Part shown: positions 8,370 through 16,577 of the stretch, piece by piece
Position numbering within the stretch: the first letter of the stretch is position 1
Layout: every line of letters starts with the position of its first letter
Source: CADEED01 sp041395625
Lineage (GTDB): Bacteria > Pseudomonadota > Gammaproteobacteria > Steroidobacterales > Steroidobacteraceae
DNA: 64,000 bases
Direction: 5' to 3'
Assembly: GCA_041395625.1 (NCBI GenBank)
Contig: JAWLAE010000005.1
Span: forward strand, 62,001 to 126,000
Position numbers and translations under genes: made by a program
The notes under the pieces: model-generated
Seen by the model: the letters and a program-made list of their open reading frames with translations, nothing else
Told to the model about the DNA's origin: nothing
Database searches by the model: none

Positions 8370-8539
8370 ATCAGTCGTGTCAGTGGGCCTGGGGCCGAAC
8401 GGTGGCGACGGCGCACCCGCGCCGGCCAAAATGAATGGCCGCGCATTATATCGGCGCAGCCTGCCGTCGGCGCGTGGAATTTCGGGTCGCTCGCCGCAAG
8501 CTTGCGCCAGGCCATTCACAAGGGCATTAACATAGGCTC

Positions 8540-9712
8540 ATGCGCAAACAGCTCCCCAAACTGGCACTCGTCGCGCTCGGTATGCTGGGCGCGTTCGACG
8601 CGACCCGGGCAGCGGACAAGGACGTCGCCAGGACCGAGGCGGAACTCAAAGAGGTACGCCGCGAGATCGATCGCATCCGCGAGCAGGTCACGCGCGACGC
8701 GCTGCGGCGGGACCAACTCGCCAAGGACCTGCAATCGGCGGAGCAGACTGTGGGCGGTGTGCGTGCCGAACTCGACCGACTACGCGCCGCGAGGGCTGCA
8801 GCCGCCGCGCAGCGCGCGCAGCTCACCAGACAGCAGCAGGCGCAGCAGCGAACACTGGCGAACGAACGGGCGTCACTCGCAGCGCAGATCCGCGCCGCGA
8901 GCCTGATCGGGCGTGAAGAGCCACTCAAGCTGCTGTTGAATCAGAGTGATCCGGCGCTGGTCGGCCGAATGTTCACTTACTACTCCTATTTCGGGCGCGC
9001 GCGCGCCGACCAGATTGCCGCGATCGAAACCCAGGTTGCGGCGTTGGCCGAGACGGGCGCGGCGCTGGCGCTCGAAGACGAACGGCTCGCGGCGTTGGAG
9101 CGCGAGCAACGTACGGAACTGGCGCGCCTGAAGAGCGCGCGCGACGAACGGGGCAAGGCTTTGGCGTCACTGACGCGTGAGTCGCGCTCACGCGAGCGCC
9201 GGTTGGCGCGCCTGCAGCGCCAGCAGACTGGGCTCGACCAATTGTTGCAGCAACTACGCCGCGCCATGCAGCGTATGGACAAGTTCCCGACCGACAGCAA
9301 GGACGCATTCGCCAAGCTGCAGGGTAAACTGGCCTGGCCCACCGGCGGACGCGTGGTGGCCCGTTATGGCGAGACGCGGGCCGGTGGTCTCAAGTGGGAT
9401 GGCATGTTGTTAGCAGGCGAGGCGGGCGCGCCGGTGCGCGCCGTCTATCATGGTCGGATCGTTTATGCAGATTGGCTGCCCGGCCTGGGGCTGTTGACGA
9501 TCATCGATCACGGTGATGGCTACATGAGCCTTTATGGTCACAATCAACGCCTGTTCAAGGGCGTGGGCGAACGGGTCACGGCCGGGGATACCATCGCCAC
9601 CGTCGGCGACACGGGTGGGCGCGCGCGTGCGGAGTTGTACTTCGAGATCCGCAAGGCTGGTCGCCCCGTCGATCCGCGCAAATGGTTCAGCGCACCCGCG
9701 CCCGGCAGGTGA
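8540..9712 (+). CDS. envC: Murein hydrolase activator EnvC (degenerate M23)
   Basis: Periplasmic factor that turns on the amidases AmiA/B at the division septum. 390 aa: signal peptide ending near ATRAAD (about residue 25), a long charged coiled coil (about 26-250, rich in Glu/Arg/Gln heptads), then a LytM/M23 domain (IDHGDGYMSLYGHN). The last zinc site, HxH in active M23 peptidases, reads LYFEIRK, and the first reads LKWDGML. The metal site is therefore lost, as in E. coli EnvC, and the protein should activate rather than cut. It is divergent from the rhodanese gene with a 170-base gap. Confidence 0.93.
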   Translation: MRKQLPKLALVALGMLGAFDATRAADKDVARTEAELKEVRREIDRIREQVTRDALRRDQLAKDLQSAEQTVGGVRAELDRLRAARAAAAAQRAQLTRQQQAQQRTLANERASLAAQIRAASLIGREEPLKLLLNQSDPALVGRMFTYYSYFGRARADQIAAIETQVAALAETGAALALEDERLAALEREQRTELARLKSARDERGKALASLTRESRSRERRLARLQRQQTGLDQLLQQLRRAMQRMDKFPTDSKDAFAKLQGKLAWPTGGRVVARYGETRAGGLKWDGMLLAGEAGAPVRAVYHGRIVYADWLPGLGLLTIIDHGDGYMSLYGHNQRLFKGVGERVTAGDTIATVGDTGGRARAELYFEIRKAGRPVDPRKWFSAPAPGR

Positions 9713-9932
9713 AGTGGGGCACAAGTCACGGAATTTGCCGTTATGCACGCAAATAAGTTAATGCCGGCGTGCATGCGGCACGCTACGCTGCCAAGGTTGC
9801 AGACAGCGCGCTATTAACAAAACGCCAAGTACGTCAACGTGCCTGGCGGACCAATTGGCGATGCTGGCCGTCAGGATGACCGCCCATGTTTGTATTTGCG
9901 CCGACAACTTCACGACCGATTGAGCGCCACGG

Positions 9933-12167
9933 ATGACGCAACGACACTCACTTGAGCCCTACGCGCAGCTGGTGCGATCACTGCTGCCTCGGTCGAACGC
10001 CATCAATATATTCGACGCGCTCGGCGACCTGGTTTGGTCCAGCTCCAACAGTGCGGGCCCTGACATGTTTCGGCTGGTCGCCGAGGCTATTTCAGTGGCC
10101 GAGGCCGACAGCGACAGCGCTGGCCAGTTGCGCCAGTTGCCCGACAGCGGCCCTACCTACCTGTTCTGGCTGCGCGACGAACGCAACAATCTGGCGCTGA
10201 TCGTTGCCATCAGCTGTCGCCGCATCGGTGACGGCGAGCAGCAGTCGTTCGCATTCGTCAACGGTATTCTGCGCCCGGCACTGGAATGCCTGCGGCGCGA
10301 TTTCCAGTCGCAGGTCAGTATCCGCGATTTGAACGAGTCGCTGTCATCCCGAGACAAAGATCTGGAACTGTTGCTGGCGGTCTCGAGCGATCGAGAGGAC
10401 GGTGGCACCGACGATTTGAAGACGCTGCTGCAGAATGCGACGTCGCATCTGAAATGCGCGATGAGTGCGATCATCGTGCCGGAAAAAGGCCTGGTTCAGG
10501 TGTACGCCGATCCGGACAGTGGCGCCGACAGCAGTATCGTTGCCAAGACGCACAGACAATTGCTGGCGTTGACCCAGACGCGCCGCGAGCCGGTCATCAT
10601 CAACAAGGTGGCCGGCAAGGATCAGGAGGCGCGCGTGCCCTATCGCATCGTGGCCTGCCCGATCCGCCAGGTCAGTGGTCGTGCCATGGGTGTACTGGCA
10701 TTGTTTCGTCACGAAACGAGCAGCGCCTTTGCCGAACGTGACGCGCAACTGGCCGATCTGCTGGCTCGCAAGGCGGCCACCGCGATCGAGTCCAGTTATG
10801 ACGCGCTGTCCGGGCTGTTGACTCGCGCCGCGCTCGAGCAGCGTGTGCGTCTGGCTGCGGCCGACGAGGCGCAGCGGGCTCGCGCGACTTCCTTGCTGTA
10901 TATCGACATGGATCAGTTGCATGTCCTCAACGAAAACCTGGGCATGCACGTAGGCGACAAGGCGATCGCGCAGATCGGCGAGCTGATCCGCCGGCGTTTG
11001 CCGCCATCCGCCATTGCCGCGCGTATCTCCGGCGATCGCTTCGCCGTCTTGCTGCCGGGAGCGCTGGAGGAGGCGCAGGCCTTTGCAGACAGCCTGCGTC
11101 AGGGCGCGACGAAACTAGTACCCGCCGGCGACGATTCGCGGTTCGCCACCACCATCAGTGTCGGCATCGCCCCGTTCACCTATCGCGAAAAGGACATGGG
11201 CCGGCCGTTGGCGGAAGCCGAATCGGCCTGCAAGGCGGCCAAGGATCGCGGCCGCAATCGTGTCGAAGTATTCCAGGATGCCGACGTCAGCATCGTGCGC
11301 CGCTTTACCGATATCAACGTTGCCACCGACGTGCGGGTAGCGCTGGCGGAGAAGCGCTTGCGGCTCGCCGCACAGATGATCATGCCGCTCGTGGACGGCA
11401 GCGGTCGGCCGCACTTCGAGATACTGCTGCGGATGGTCGACCGTGCCGGCAATACGATCGGGCCCGAGCGGTTCCTGTCAGCCGCCATGCGCTATCAGAT
11501 GATGCGGACCATCGATCGCTGGGTGCTCGAAGAAACTGTGCGCATGCTGCAGCCGCACGCCGACATACTGGTCGATGCGCCGCTCGTGTTCGCCATCAAT
11601 TTTTCCGGCCAGTCCATCGGCGATGAGGGCTTTGCCGATTTCGTCATCAGTACGGTGGAGTCGAGCGGGCTCGAGCCCGCCGTGTTCTGCTTCGAGCTGA
11701 CCGAAAGCGCCGCCGTGGCCAGCATCGAAGCGACTGAGTCGCTGATGCGCCGTTTGCGCAAGCTCGGTTGTGAGGTGGCGCTCGATGACTTCGGTACCGG
11801 TCAGTCATCACTGTCGTATCTGCGCCGACTGCCGGTCGACATACTCAAGATCGACGGCAGTTTCGTGCGGGACGTCCTGAAAGATCCGCGCGCCGAATCC
11901 ATGGTGCGCGCGATTGCGCAGCTGGCGCGCTCGATGGGTATCGTGACGGTCGCGGAATACGTCGAGACCGACGAGATTTACCGGTCGGTGGTGGAGCTGG
12001 GGGTCGACTACGGCCAGGGTTTTGCGATCGGTCGCCCCAAGCCATTCGATGAAATACTCGAGGAACTGCCGATGCTGGCAGCGGCGCGCCCCATCAGTGT
12101 TACGGAGCCCGACCTCGGTCTGGGCGGGCTGGCCGACCCGCATGGCTCGCGACGCGTCGCGCATTGA
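9933..12167 (+). CDS. GAF-like/GGDEF/EAL cyclic-di-GMP protein
   Basis: 744 aa, no signal peptide or transmembrane helix. The N-terminal half looks like a sensory region (about 1-280, GAF-like around 150-280). The GGDEF domain (about 290-455) has RISGDRF in place of RxGGDEF, so cyclase activity is unlikely. The EAL domain (about 470-720) has EILLR for EALLR but keeps the metal and base residues: INFSG, FELTES, LDDFGTGQSS, LKIDGSF, VAEYVET, QGFAIGRP. It is probably a c-di-GMP phosphodiesterase with a regulatory GGDEF-like module. It follows a 220-base gap in which I see no gene or clear promoter. Confidence 0.9.
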   Translation: MTQRHSLEPYAQLVRSLLPRSNAINIFDALGDLVWSSSNSAGPDMFRLVAEAISVAEADSDSAGQLRQLPDSGPTYLFWLRDERNNLALIVAISCRRIGDGEQQSFAFVNGILRPALECLRRDFQSQVSIRDLNESLSSRDKDLELLLAVSSDREDGGTDDLKTLLQNATSHLKCAMSAIIVPEKGLVQVYADPDSGADSSIVAKTHRQLLALTQTRREPVIINKVAGKDQEARVPYRIVACPIRQVSGRAMGVLALFRHETSSAFAERDAQLADLLARKAATAIESSYDALSGLLTRAALEQRVRLAAADEAQRARATSLLYIDMDQLHVLNENLGMHVGDKAIAQIGELIRRRLPPSAIAARISGDRFAVLLPGALEEAQAFADSLRQGATKLVPAGDDSRFATTISVGIAPFTYREKDMGRPLAEAESACKAAKDRGRNRVEVFQDADVSIVRRFTDINVATDVRVALAEKRLRLAAQMIMPLVDGSGRPHFEILLRMVDRAGNTIGPERFLSAAMRYQMMRTIDRWVLEETVRMLQPHADILVDAPLVFAINFSGQSIGDEGFADFVISTVESSGLEPAVFCFELTESAAVASIEATESLMRRLRKLGCEVALDDFGTGQSSLSYLRRLPVDILKIDGSFVRDVLKDPRAESMVRAIAQLARSMGIVTVAEYVETDEIYRSVVELGVDYGQGFAIGRPKPFDEILEELPMLAAARPISVTEPDLGLGGLADPHGSRRVAH

Positions 12168-12251
12168 ATCGGCCCGCGTGCAGCCCCCCACCCTTCACTG
12201 GTGCATCGCAACAGCGGTGTTTTGACCCCACGCTCAGGTAGTATCGCGCTC

Positions 12252-13529
12252 ATGCAGCCAGCTACCCGCACTTTGGCCACGCTCGCATCCGGCGCTCTGC
12301 TGGGGTTTCTGGTTGCCGTGGGTGGTGACGTGCGCGCGAGCCGCGACGCTGCCGCAATCGCACCGGTACCGGTGACCGCGGACCTCAAGGCTACGTCGTG
12401 GCAGGATGTCGGCCTGATGCGCGAGGTACTCGACCGGGTCAGGCGCGAGTACGTGCAAGCCGTCAGCGACGATGAATTGCTCAACCATGCCGTTCACGGC
12501 CTGGTCGCCGGCCTCGATCCGTACTCTGCCTTTCTCGATCGCGACGAATACGAAGAGATGCGCGTCAGTACCACTGGCCGCTATCCGGGCGTAGGCATCG
12601 AGGTGGCCGCGGCGCGCGATGCCATTAGGGTCGTCCGGCCATTCGAACAATCGCCCGCTGCACGGGCCGGTCTGCGTGCCGGCGATCTCGTCGTATCGAT
12701 CAACGGTGAGACCGTCGGCAATGACGTCGAAGCTGCGATCGCGCGCATGCGCGGCCCGGCTGGCTCAGCCGTGCATCTGTCAGTGCGCCGGACGGGCGAA
12801 ACGCTGCCCTTGGAGTTCGTGCTGCAACGCGCACAAGTCGACGTGCACAGCGTAACGGCCGCCAGGCTTGCGGCGCGTCTTGGCTATGTGCGGATTACGC
12901 ATTTCAGCGCGACGACTCCACAGGACTTCCGGCTGGCGCTCAGTGATCTCAGCAGCGTCATGGGATCGCAGCTCGCCGGTGTCGTCATCGACGTCCGCAA
13001 CAATCCCGGCGGCGTACTCGAGGCGGCGGTCGAAATAGCGGACTTACTGCTGGAGACGGGCACGATCGTGAGTGCAGATGGCCGCACGCCAGACGCAAGA
13101 TTTCGCATGTCTGCCGAGCCCGGCGACCTGCTCGCTGGGACGCCGGTCGTCGTGCTGGTCAATGGCGCGTCGGCGTCGGCTGCCGAGATTCTTGCGGGTG
13201 CCTTGCAGGACAACGGCCGTGCTGTGCTCGTCGGCCGGCGCACGTTCGGCAAAGGTTCCGTGCAGACGGTCATGCCGCTGTCGCAGGGTCGTGCCATCAA
13301 GCTGACGACATCCCACTATTTCACGCCGTCCGGACGCTCGATCAATGGTCGTGGCATCGAGCCGGATGTTCTCTTGCAAGGGCCTGATCCGGACGCGCTG
13401 GATCTTTCGGATCCAGTCATCCGCAGCACGCTGTCCCGTCGTGACAGTGACATTGCCGCCGCAGTCGCCGCGCTCGAAGCTGCGCCTGCCGCGCGCTCGA
13501 CGCGACGTCTGACAGCCGGTCTGCGCTGA
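12252..13529 (+). CDS. S41 family C-terminal processing protease (CtpA-like)
   Basis: Periplasmic serine protease that trims protein C-termini. 425 aa from ATG 12252. An N-terminal signal or anchor (TLATLASGALLGFLVAVGGDV) precedes the S41 N-terminal helical part, a PDZ domain (ARAGLRAGDLVVSINGE), and the catalytic core: Ser in NGASASAAEILAGAL and Lys in GRRTFGKGSVQ form the Ser-Lys dyad. An upstream in-frame GTG at 12201 would place 17 polar residues before the signal and is rejected. In many gammaproteobacteria a ctpA-like gene lies downstream of envC, as here. Confidence 0.92.
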   Translation: MQPATRTLATLASGALLGFLVAVGGDVRASRDAAAIAPVPVTADLKATSWQDVGLMREVLDRVRREYVQAVSDDELLNHAVHGLVAGLDPYSAFLDRDEYEEMRVSTTGRYPGVGIEVAAARDAIRVVRPFEQSPAARAGLRAGDLVVSINGETVGNDVEAAIARMRGPAGSAVHLSVRRTGETLPLEFVLQRAQVDVHSVTAARLAARLGYVRITHFSATTPQDFRLALSDLSSVMGSQLAGVVIDVRNNPGGVLEAAVEIADLLLETGTIVSADGRTPDARFRMSAEPGDLLAGTPVVVLVNGASASAAEILAGALQDNGRAVLVGRRTFGKGSVQTVMPLSQGRAIKLTTSHYFTPSGRSINGRGIEPDVLLQGPDPDALDLSDPVIRSTLSRRDSDIAAAVAALEAAPAARSTRRLTAGLR

Positions 13530-13573
13530 CGCGCCGGCTATCTCCCCTACTCTGGTTTCCTGGAACTGCCTGC

Positions 13574-14236
13574 GTGGATCTGCTCGCGACGTTGCTCGAT
13601 TTCGTGCTGCACCTGGACCGACACCTGGTCGAATTGCTGGTGCGCTACGACGTCTGGATCTACGCGATCCTGTTCCTGATCGTGTTCGCCGAGACGGGGC
13701 TGGTCGTCACACCATTTCTGCCTGGTGACAGTCTGCTGTTTGCGGTCGGTGCGCTCGCAGCCGTAGACACGAGCGGGACGCTCAACGTGCATCTGGTGGC
13801 ATTGCTGCTGCTGGCCGCCGCCGTTCTCGGCAATACTACCAACTATCATATCGGCAGATGGATCGGTCCACCCGCGTTCAGTGGCAAGTACCGCTTGCTG
13901 AAAGTGCAGTACCTGCGACAGGCGGAGGGCTATTTCACCAAGTACGGCGCCACCACCATCGTCATCGCGCGTTTCGTGCCGATCGTGCGTACCGTTGCGC
14001 CGTTCGTCGCCGGGATCGCGCGCATGCCCTATGTTCGATACCAGGCATATAGCATCGCTGGCGCATTGCTGTGGGTGCTGCTGCTGCTGTATGCGGGTTA
14101 CTTCTTCGGCAATATCCCGCTGGTGCGTAACAACTTCAGTTTGGTCACCCTCGGAATCATCGTCGTATCGCTGATACCCGTGGTCGTAACGGTACTGAAG
14201 TCACGCGCAGATGCCGCGCGCGGCACCGTCACTTGA
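13574..14236 (+). CDS. DedA/SNARE-associated family membrane protein
   Basis: 220 aa, about five to six hydrophobic segments. Family features are FAETGLVVTPFLPGDSLLF near the N-terminus and GATTIVIARFVPIVRTVAPFVAGIARMPYVRY, which holds the conserved acidic/basic and FxPxxR residues. DedA proteins are inner-membrane proteins linked to lipid flipping (undecaprenyl phosphate or phosphatidylethanolamine recycling) and envelope integrity. The start is GTG 13574 with GGAA upstream. The stop codon directly abuts the stop of the convergent MAPEG gene (14236/14237). Confidence 0.92.
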   Translation: MDLLATLLDFVLHLDRHLVELLVRYDVWIYAILFLIVFAETGLVVTPFLPGDSLLFAVGALAAVDTSGTLNVHLVALLLLAAAVLGNTTNYHIGRWIGPPAFSGKYRLLKVQYLRQAEGYFTKYGATTIVIARFVPIVRTVAPFVAGIARMPYVRYQAYSIAGALLWVLLLLYAGYFFGNIPLVRNNFSLVTLGIIVVSLIPVVVTVLKSRADAARGTVT

Positions 14237-14626
14237 TCAACCGCGCAGCAACTGCAATACGATTCCGGCCAGCGCGCCGAGCAGCAGCGCCATCATGGCG
14301 AGTGCGGTGACGCCGTAGCCCGCCGCGCGCTTGGCGGCCGCCTTGGTGTAACCGACGAAATACATCATGCGCCCGATCAGGTAGACGGCACCGAGCCCGG
14401 CGGCCCAGGGCTCGCTCAGGTAGCGAGCAAACAGCCACAAGGACGGTACCACGATGATCAGGCATTCGAGCGTGTTCTGCTGGACGCGCAGATAGCGCTC
14501 GAAATCCGGGTGCCCGGAGACTGCCGGCGCGAGCACGCCATACTTGCCGCGCGCGCGACCGACCGCCATCGCAAAGACGAGATACTGCAGCAACGCCAGG
14601 GCGACTACGAAATCGACGAGTGTCAT
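14237..14626 (-). CDS. MAPEG family membrane protein
   Basis: 129 aa with four predicted transmembrane helices. Typical MAPEG stretch: ERYLRVQQNTLECLIIVVPSLW, with the conserved Arg, Gln, Asn and Glu that bind glutathione in the eukaryotic members. The bacterial proteins are poorly characterised, often glutathione-transferase- or peroxidase-like. It reads opposite to both neighbours, and its stop touches that of the DedA gene. Confidence 0.88.
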   Translation of the reverse strand: MTLVDFVVALALLQYLVFAMAVGRARGKYGVLAPAVSGHPDFERYLRVQQNTLECLIIVVPSLWLFARYLSEPWAAGLGAVYLIGRMMYFVGYTKAAAKRAAGYGVTALAMMALLLGALAGIVLQLLRG

Positions 14627-14733
14627 GTAAGGTCTTCCAGGTCAGGGTGCAGGGCGCGGACGGATGTTGCACTGCATGTTAGTCTGACGCAATCCTCACC
14701 TGCGGTGGTCGCCATGGCTGGCACAATAGCTCG

Positions 14734-15186
14734 ATGAAGAACGCGCACCGCAGTTACGCTCTGCGCAACGATATCGAGGTGCCGGTGGTTCGCGTCTGGA
14801 CGGCGTGGACCAACCCGACTTCGCTGGCGCGCTGGTGCGCGCCGAGCGCGACCATACGCGCGCAGGCCGAGGGCAGTTTCCGCGTCCGGTTCGATAGCGC
14901 GGTGGAGATCGACGCGCATATCGATGTGTTCGAGCCTGGCCAGCGGTTGCGTCTGATTCTGCTGAGCGGCTCGTCGGCGCCGGCATTCGAGGGCGTGGAG
15001 ATCGACGACTTCCTGTTCGAGGCCGACGGTACGCGCACCAGGCTGCGCTTGCTCAATTCTGGCCTGCCGAACGAGCCGGGCTGGGATCACTACCACGCGC
15101 GCAAGCGGGTACACTGGCAACGGGCGCTGGCGCGCCTGAAGGTGTTTCTCGAGAAGAATCTCGATCGGCAGGAGACTTCGTCATGA
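14734..15186 (+). CDS. SRPBCC (AHSA1/START-like) domain protein
   Basis: 150 aa, soluble. The pattern IEVPVVRVWTAWTNPTSLARWCAP, then GSFRVRF and a C-terminal amphipathic helix (HWQRALARLKVFLEKNL), is that of the helix-grip AHSA1 family, which binds hydrophobic ligands or acts as a co-chaperone. No ligand can be named. Its TGA overlaps the ATG of the next gene (ATGA), so the two are coupled. Confidence 0.82.
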   Translation: MKNAHRSYALRNDIEVPVVRVWTAWTNPTSLARWCAPSATIRAQAEGSFRVRFDSAVEIDAHIDVFEPGQRLRLILLSGSSAPAFEGVEIDDFLFEADGTRTRLRLLNSGLPNEPGWDHYHARKRVHWQRALARLKVFLEKNLDRQETSS

Positions 15187-15560
15187 TTGGGTTTTTGTTC
15201 CGCGGTCTGATCGCCGCCCTGGGTCTGTGGCTAGCGACGCGCTGGTTGCCGGGTGTCTTCATCGATACGCCCACGACGTTGATACTGGCTGGCCTGTTAC
15301 TCGGTCTGGTCAACGCGATCGTGCGGCCGATCGCCATCATTCTCACCTTGCCGATGACGATCGTGACGCTCGGGCTGTTCCTGCTGGTCATCAATGCCGC
15401 GATGGTCGGGTTGGTCGCCCTGTTGCTGCCAGGTTTCAAGATGCAAGGCTTCTGGACAGCGGTGCTGGCGGCGTTGATCGTCAGTGTGGTGAGCTGGATC
15501 GGCTCGTGGTTCATCGGCCCCAAAGGCAAGATCGAGGTACTGCGGCGCGAGACTAAGTGA
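15183..15560 (+). CDS. Phage-holin-4 family membrane protein
   Basis: 125 aa with four hydrophobic helices and the family-specific GLVNAIVRPIAIILTLPMTIVTLGLF stretch (conserved N and RP between helices two and three). These proteins (PF04020-type) are common chromosomal membrane proteins; despite the name they are not evidence for a prophage, and no phage gene is near. It overlaps the SRPBCC gene by four bases. An 18-base palindrome follows eleven bases after the stop. Confidence 0.85.
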   Translation: MIGFLFRGLIAALGLWLATRWLPGVFIDTPTTLILAGLLLGLVNAIVRPIAIILTLPMTIVTLGLFLLVINAAMVGLVALLLPGFKMQGFWTAVLAALIVSVVSWIGSWFIGPKGKIEVLRRETK

Positions 15561-15570
15561 ATCCAGCGCG

Positions 15571-15588
15571 CCAGTTCGGCCGAACTGG
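15571..15588. other. Perfect 18-base palindrome
   Basis: CCAGTTCGGCCGAACTGG is identical on both strands. It lies between the convergent ends of the holin-family gene (15560) and the EamA gene (15645). It could fold as a hairpin and weakly stop both transcripts, but no T-run follows. It could also be a binding site for a dimeric protein. The sequence shows only the symmetry. Confidence 0.6.
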
Positions 15589-15644
15589 TGGGGTATGAAG
15601 GTTGTCACCCTGTTCGCGGTCACCGCACTATGCGGCCCGACTAC

Positions 15645-16550
15645 TTATGGTGCCGGCGGCAGTCGCGTGCGTTTGCGCTGCCAGGTGACCAATCCAATGC
15701 CTAACAACATGACCGCCATGCCCAACAGCTGTGCGGCGGACAGCCGCTCATCGAGTATGGCCCACCCGACGACGGCAGCCACCGCGGGGTTGACATAAGC
15801 GTAAGTGCCCACGATCGCGGGTGTGGTGTTCTTCGCCAGCCACGCGAACGCCAGGTAGGTAAAGCAGGAACTCATGACGATGAGATAGGCCATCGGCCAC
15901 AGACCGTCCGCGCTCAACTGAAAGCGAGGCGCTTCCCCGAGGACCAGGCCAGCCACGATCAGCATCGCGCCGCCGGCCAGAAACTGCATGCCCGTGAACG
16001 CCAGCACCTCCAGCTTCGACGCCACATTGCGCAGATAGACCGCTGAGAACGCCCAGCCCAGAACGCCGAGCAGGATCATCCCCTGCTCAGGCAGCTGACT
16101 GGTCGTCCAGCTGCCACGTGGCCAGATGATCAGCGCCGCGCCGAAGAATCCAACCAGGAGGCCGAGCATGACGTGCTGCTCCAGCGCATGTGCTCGCGAT
16201 CCACGCGTCGCAAAAACGGCGATCCAGAGCGCCGCAGTCGTGTTGAGCAGCGCCGCCTGATTCGAGGGCACGTACTGCAAACCCCAGGCATTCAGTCCGT
16301 TGCTGAGCAAAATGCTGCCGAGCGCAACGATCGTAACGTGCTTGAGCTCGATGCGATCGACCCGGACGGTTTCGCCGCGGAACCTGGCCAGTGCCAGCAG
16401 CAGCACGCCGGCGATCGAGAAACGCACGCCGCCAAACAACAGCGGTGGGAGATGCCTGACGCCGACCGCGGTGACCAGATAACTCGAACCCCAGACGAGA
16501 TACACGAGCGCCAGACACAGTGCGAGCGTGGCGCGACGGTTGTTAGCCAC
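15645..16550 (-). CDS. EamA/DMT family transporter (YedA-like)
   Basis: 301 aa, about ten transmembrane helices in two EamA repeats (5+5). Sequence signs include LVYLVWGSSYLVTAVGVRHLPPLLFGGVRF at the N-terminus, SNQAALLNTTAALWIAVFA in repeat one, and TPAIVGTYAYVNPAVAAVVGWAILDERL in repeat two. Members export amino acids or other metabolites; the substrate cannot be read from the sequence. The gene starts ATGGCTAACAAC at 16550, 28 bases downstream of the OPT stop on the same strand, so co-transcription is likely. Confidence 0.9.
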   Translation of the reverse strand: MANNRRATLALCLALVYLVWGSSYLVTAVGVRHLPPLLFGGVRFSIAGVLLLALARFRGETVRVDRIELKHVTIVALGSILLSNGLNAWGLQYVPSNQAALLNTTAALWIAVFATRGSRAHALEQHVMLGLLVGFFGAALIIWPRGSWTTSQLPEQGMILLGVLGWAFSAVYLRNVASKLEVLAFTGMQFLAGGAMLIVAGLVLGEAPRFQLSADGLWPMAYLIVMSSCFTYLAFAWLAKNTTPAIVGTYAYVNPAVAAVVGWAILDERLSAAQLLGMAVMLLGIGLVTWQRKRTRLPPAP

Positions 16551-16577
16551 TACGAGCTGCTTGCCAGGAGTCGCTGC

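Noticed and set aside
10703..10717. GTTTCGTCACGAAAC, a near-palindrome that recalls parS
   Set aside because: It differs from the parS core (GTTTCACGTGAAAC) at the centre, has odd symmetry and lies inside the GGDEF/EAL gene far from parAB.
15183..15560. Prophage signal from a 'phage holin' family protein
   Set aside because: The family is a common chromosomal membrane protein and no other phage gene, integrase or attachment site is near.
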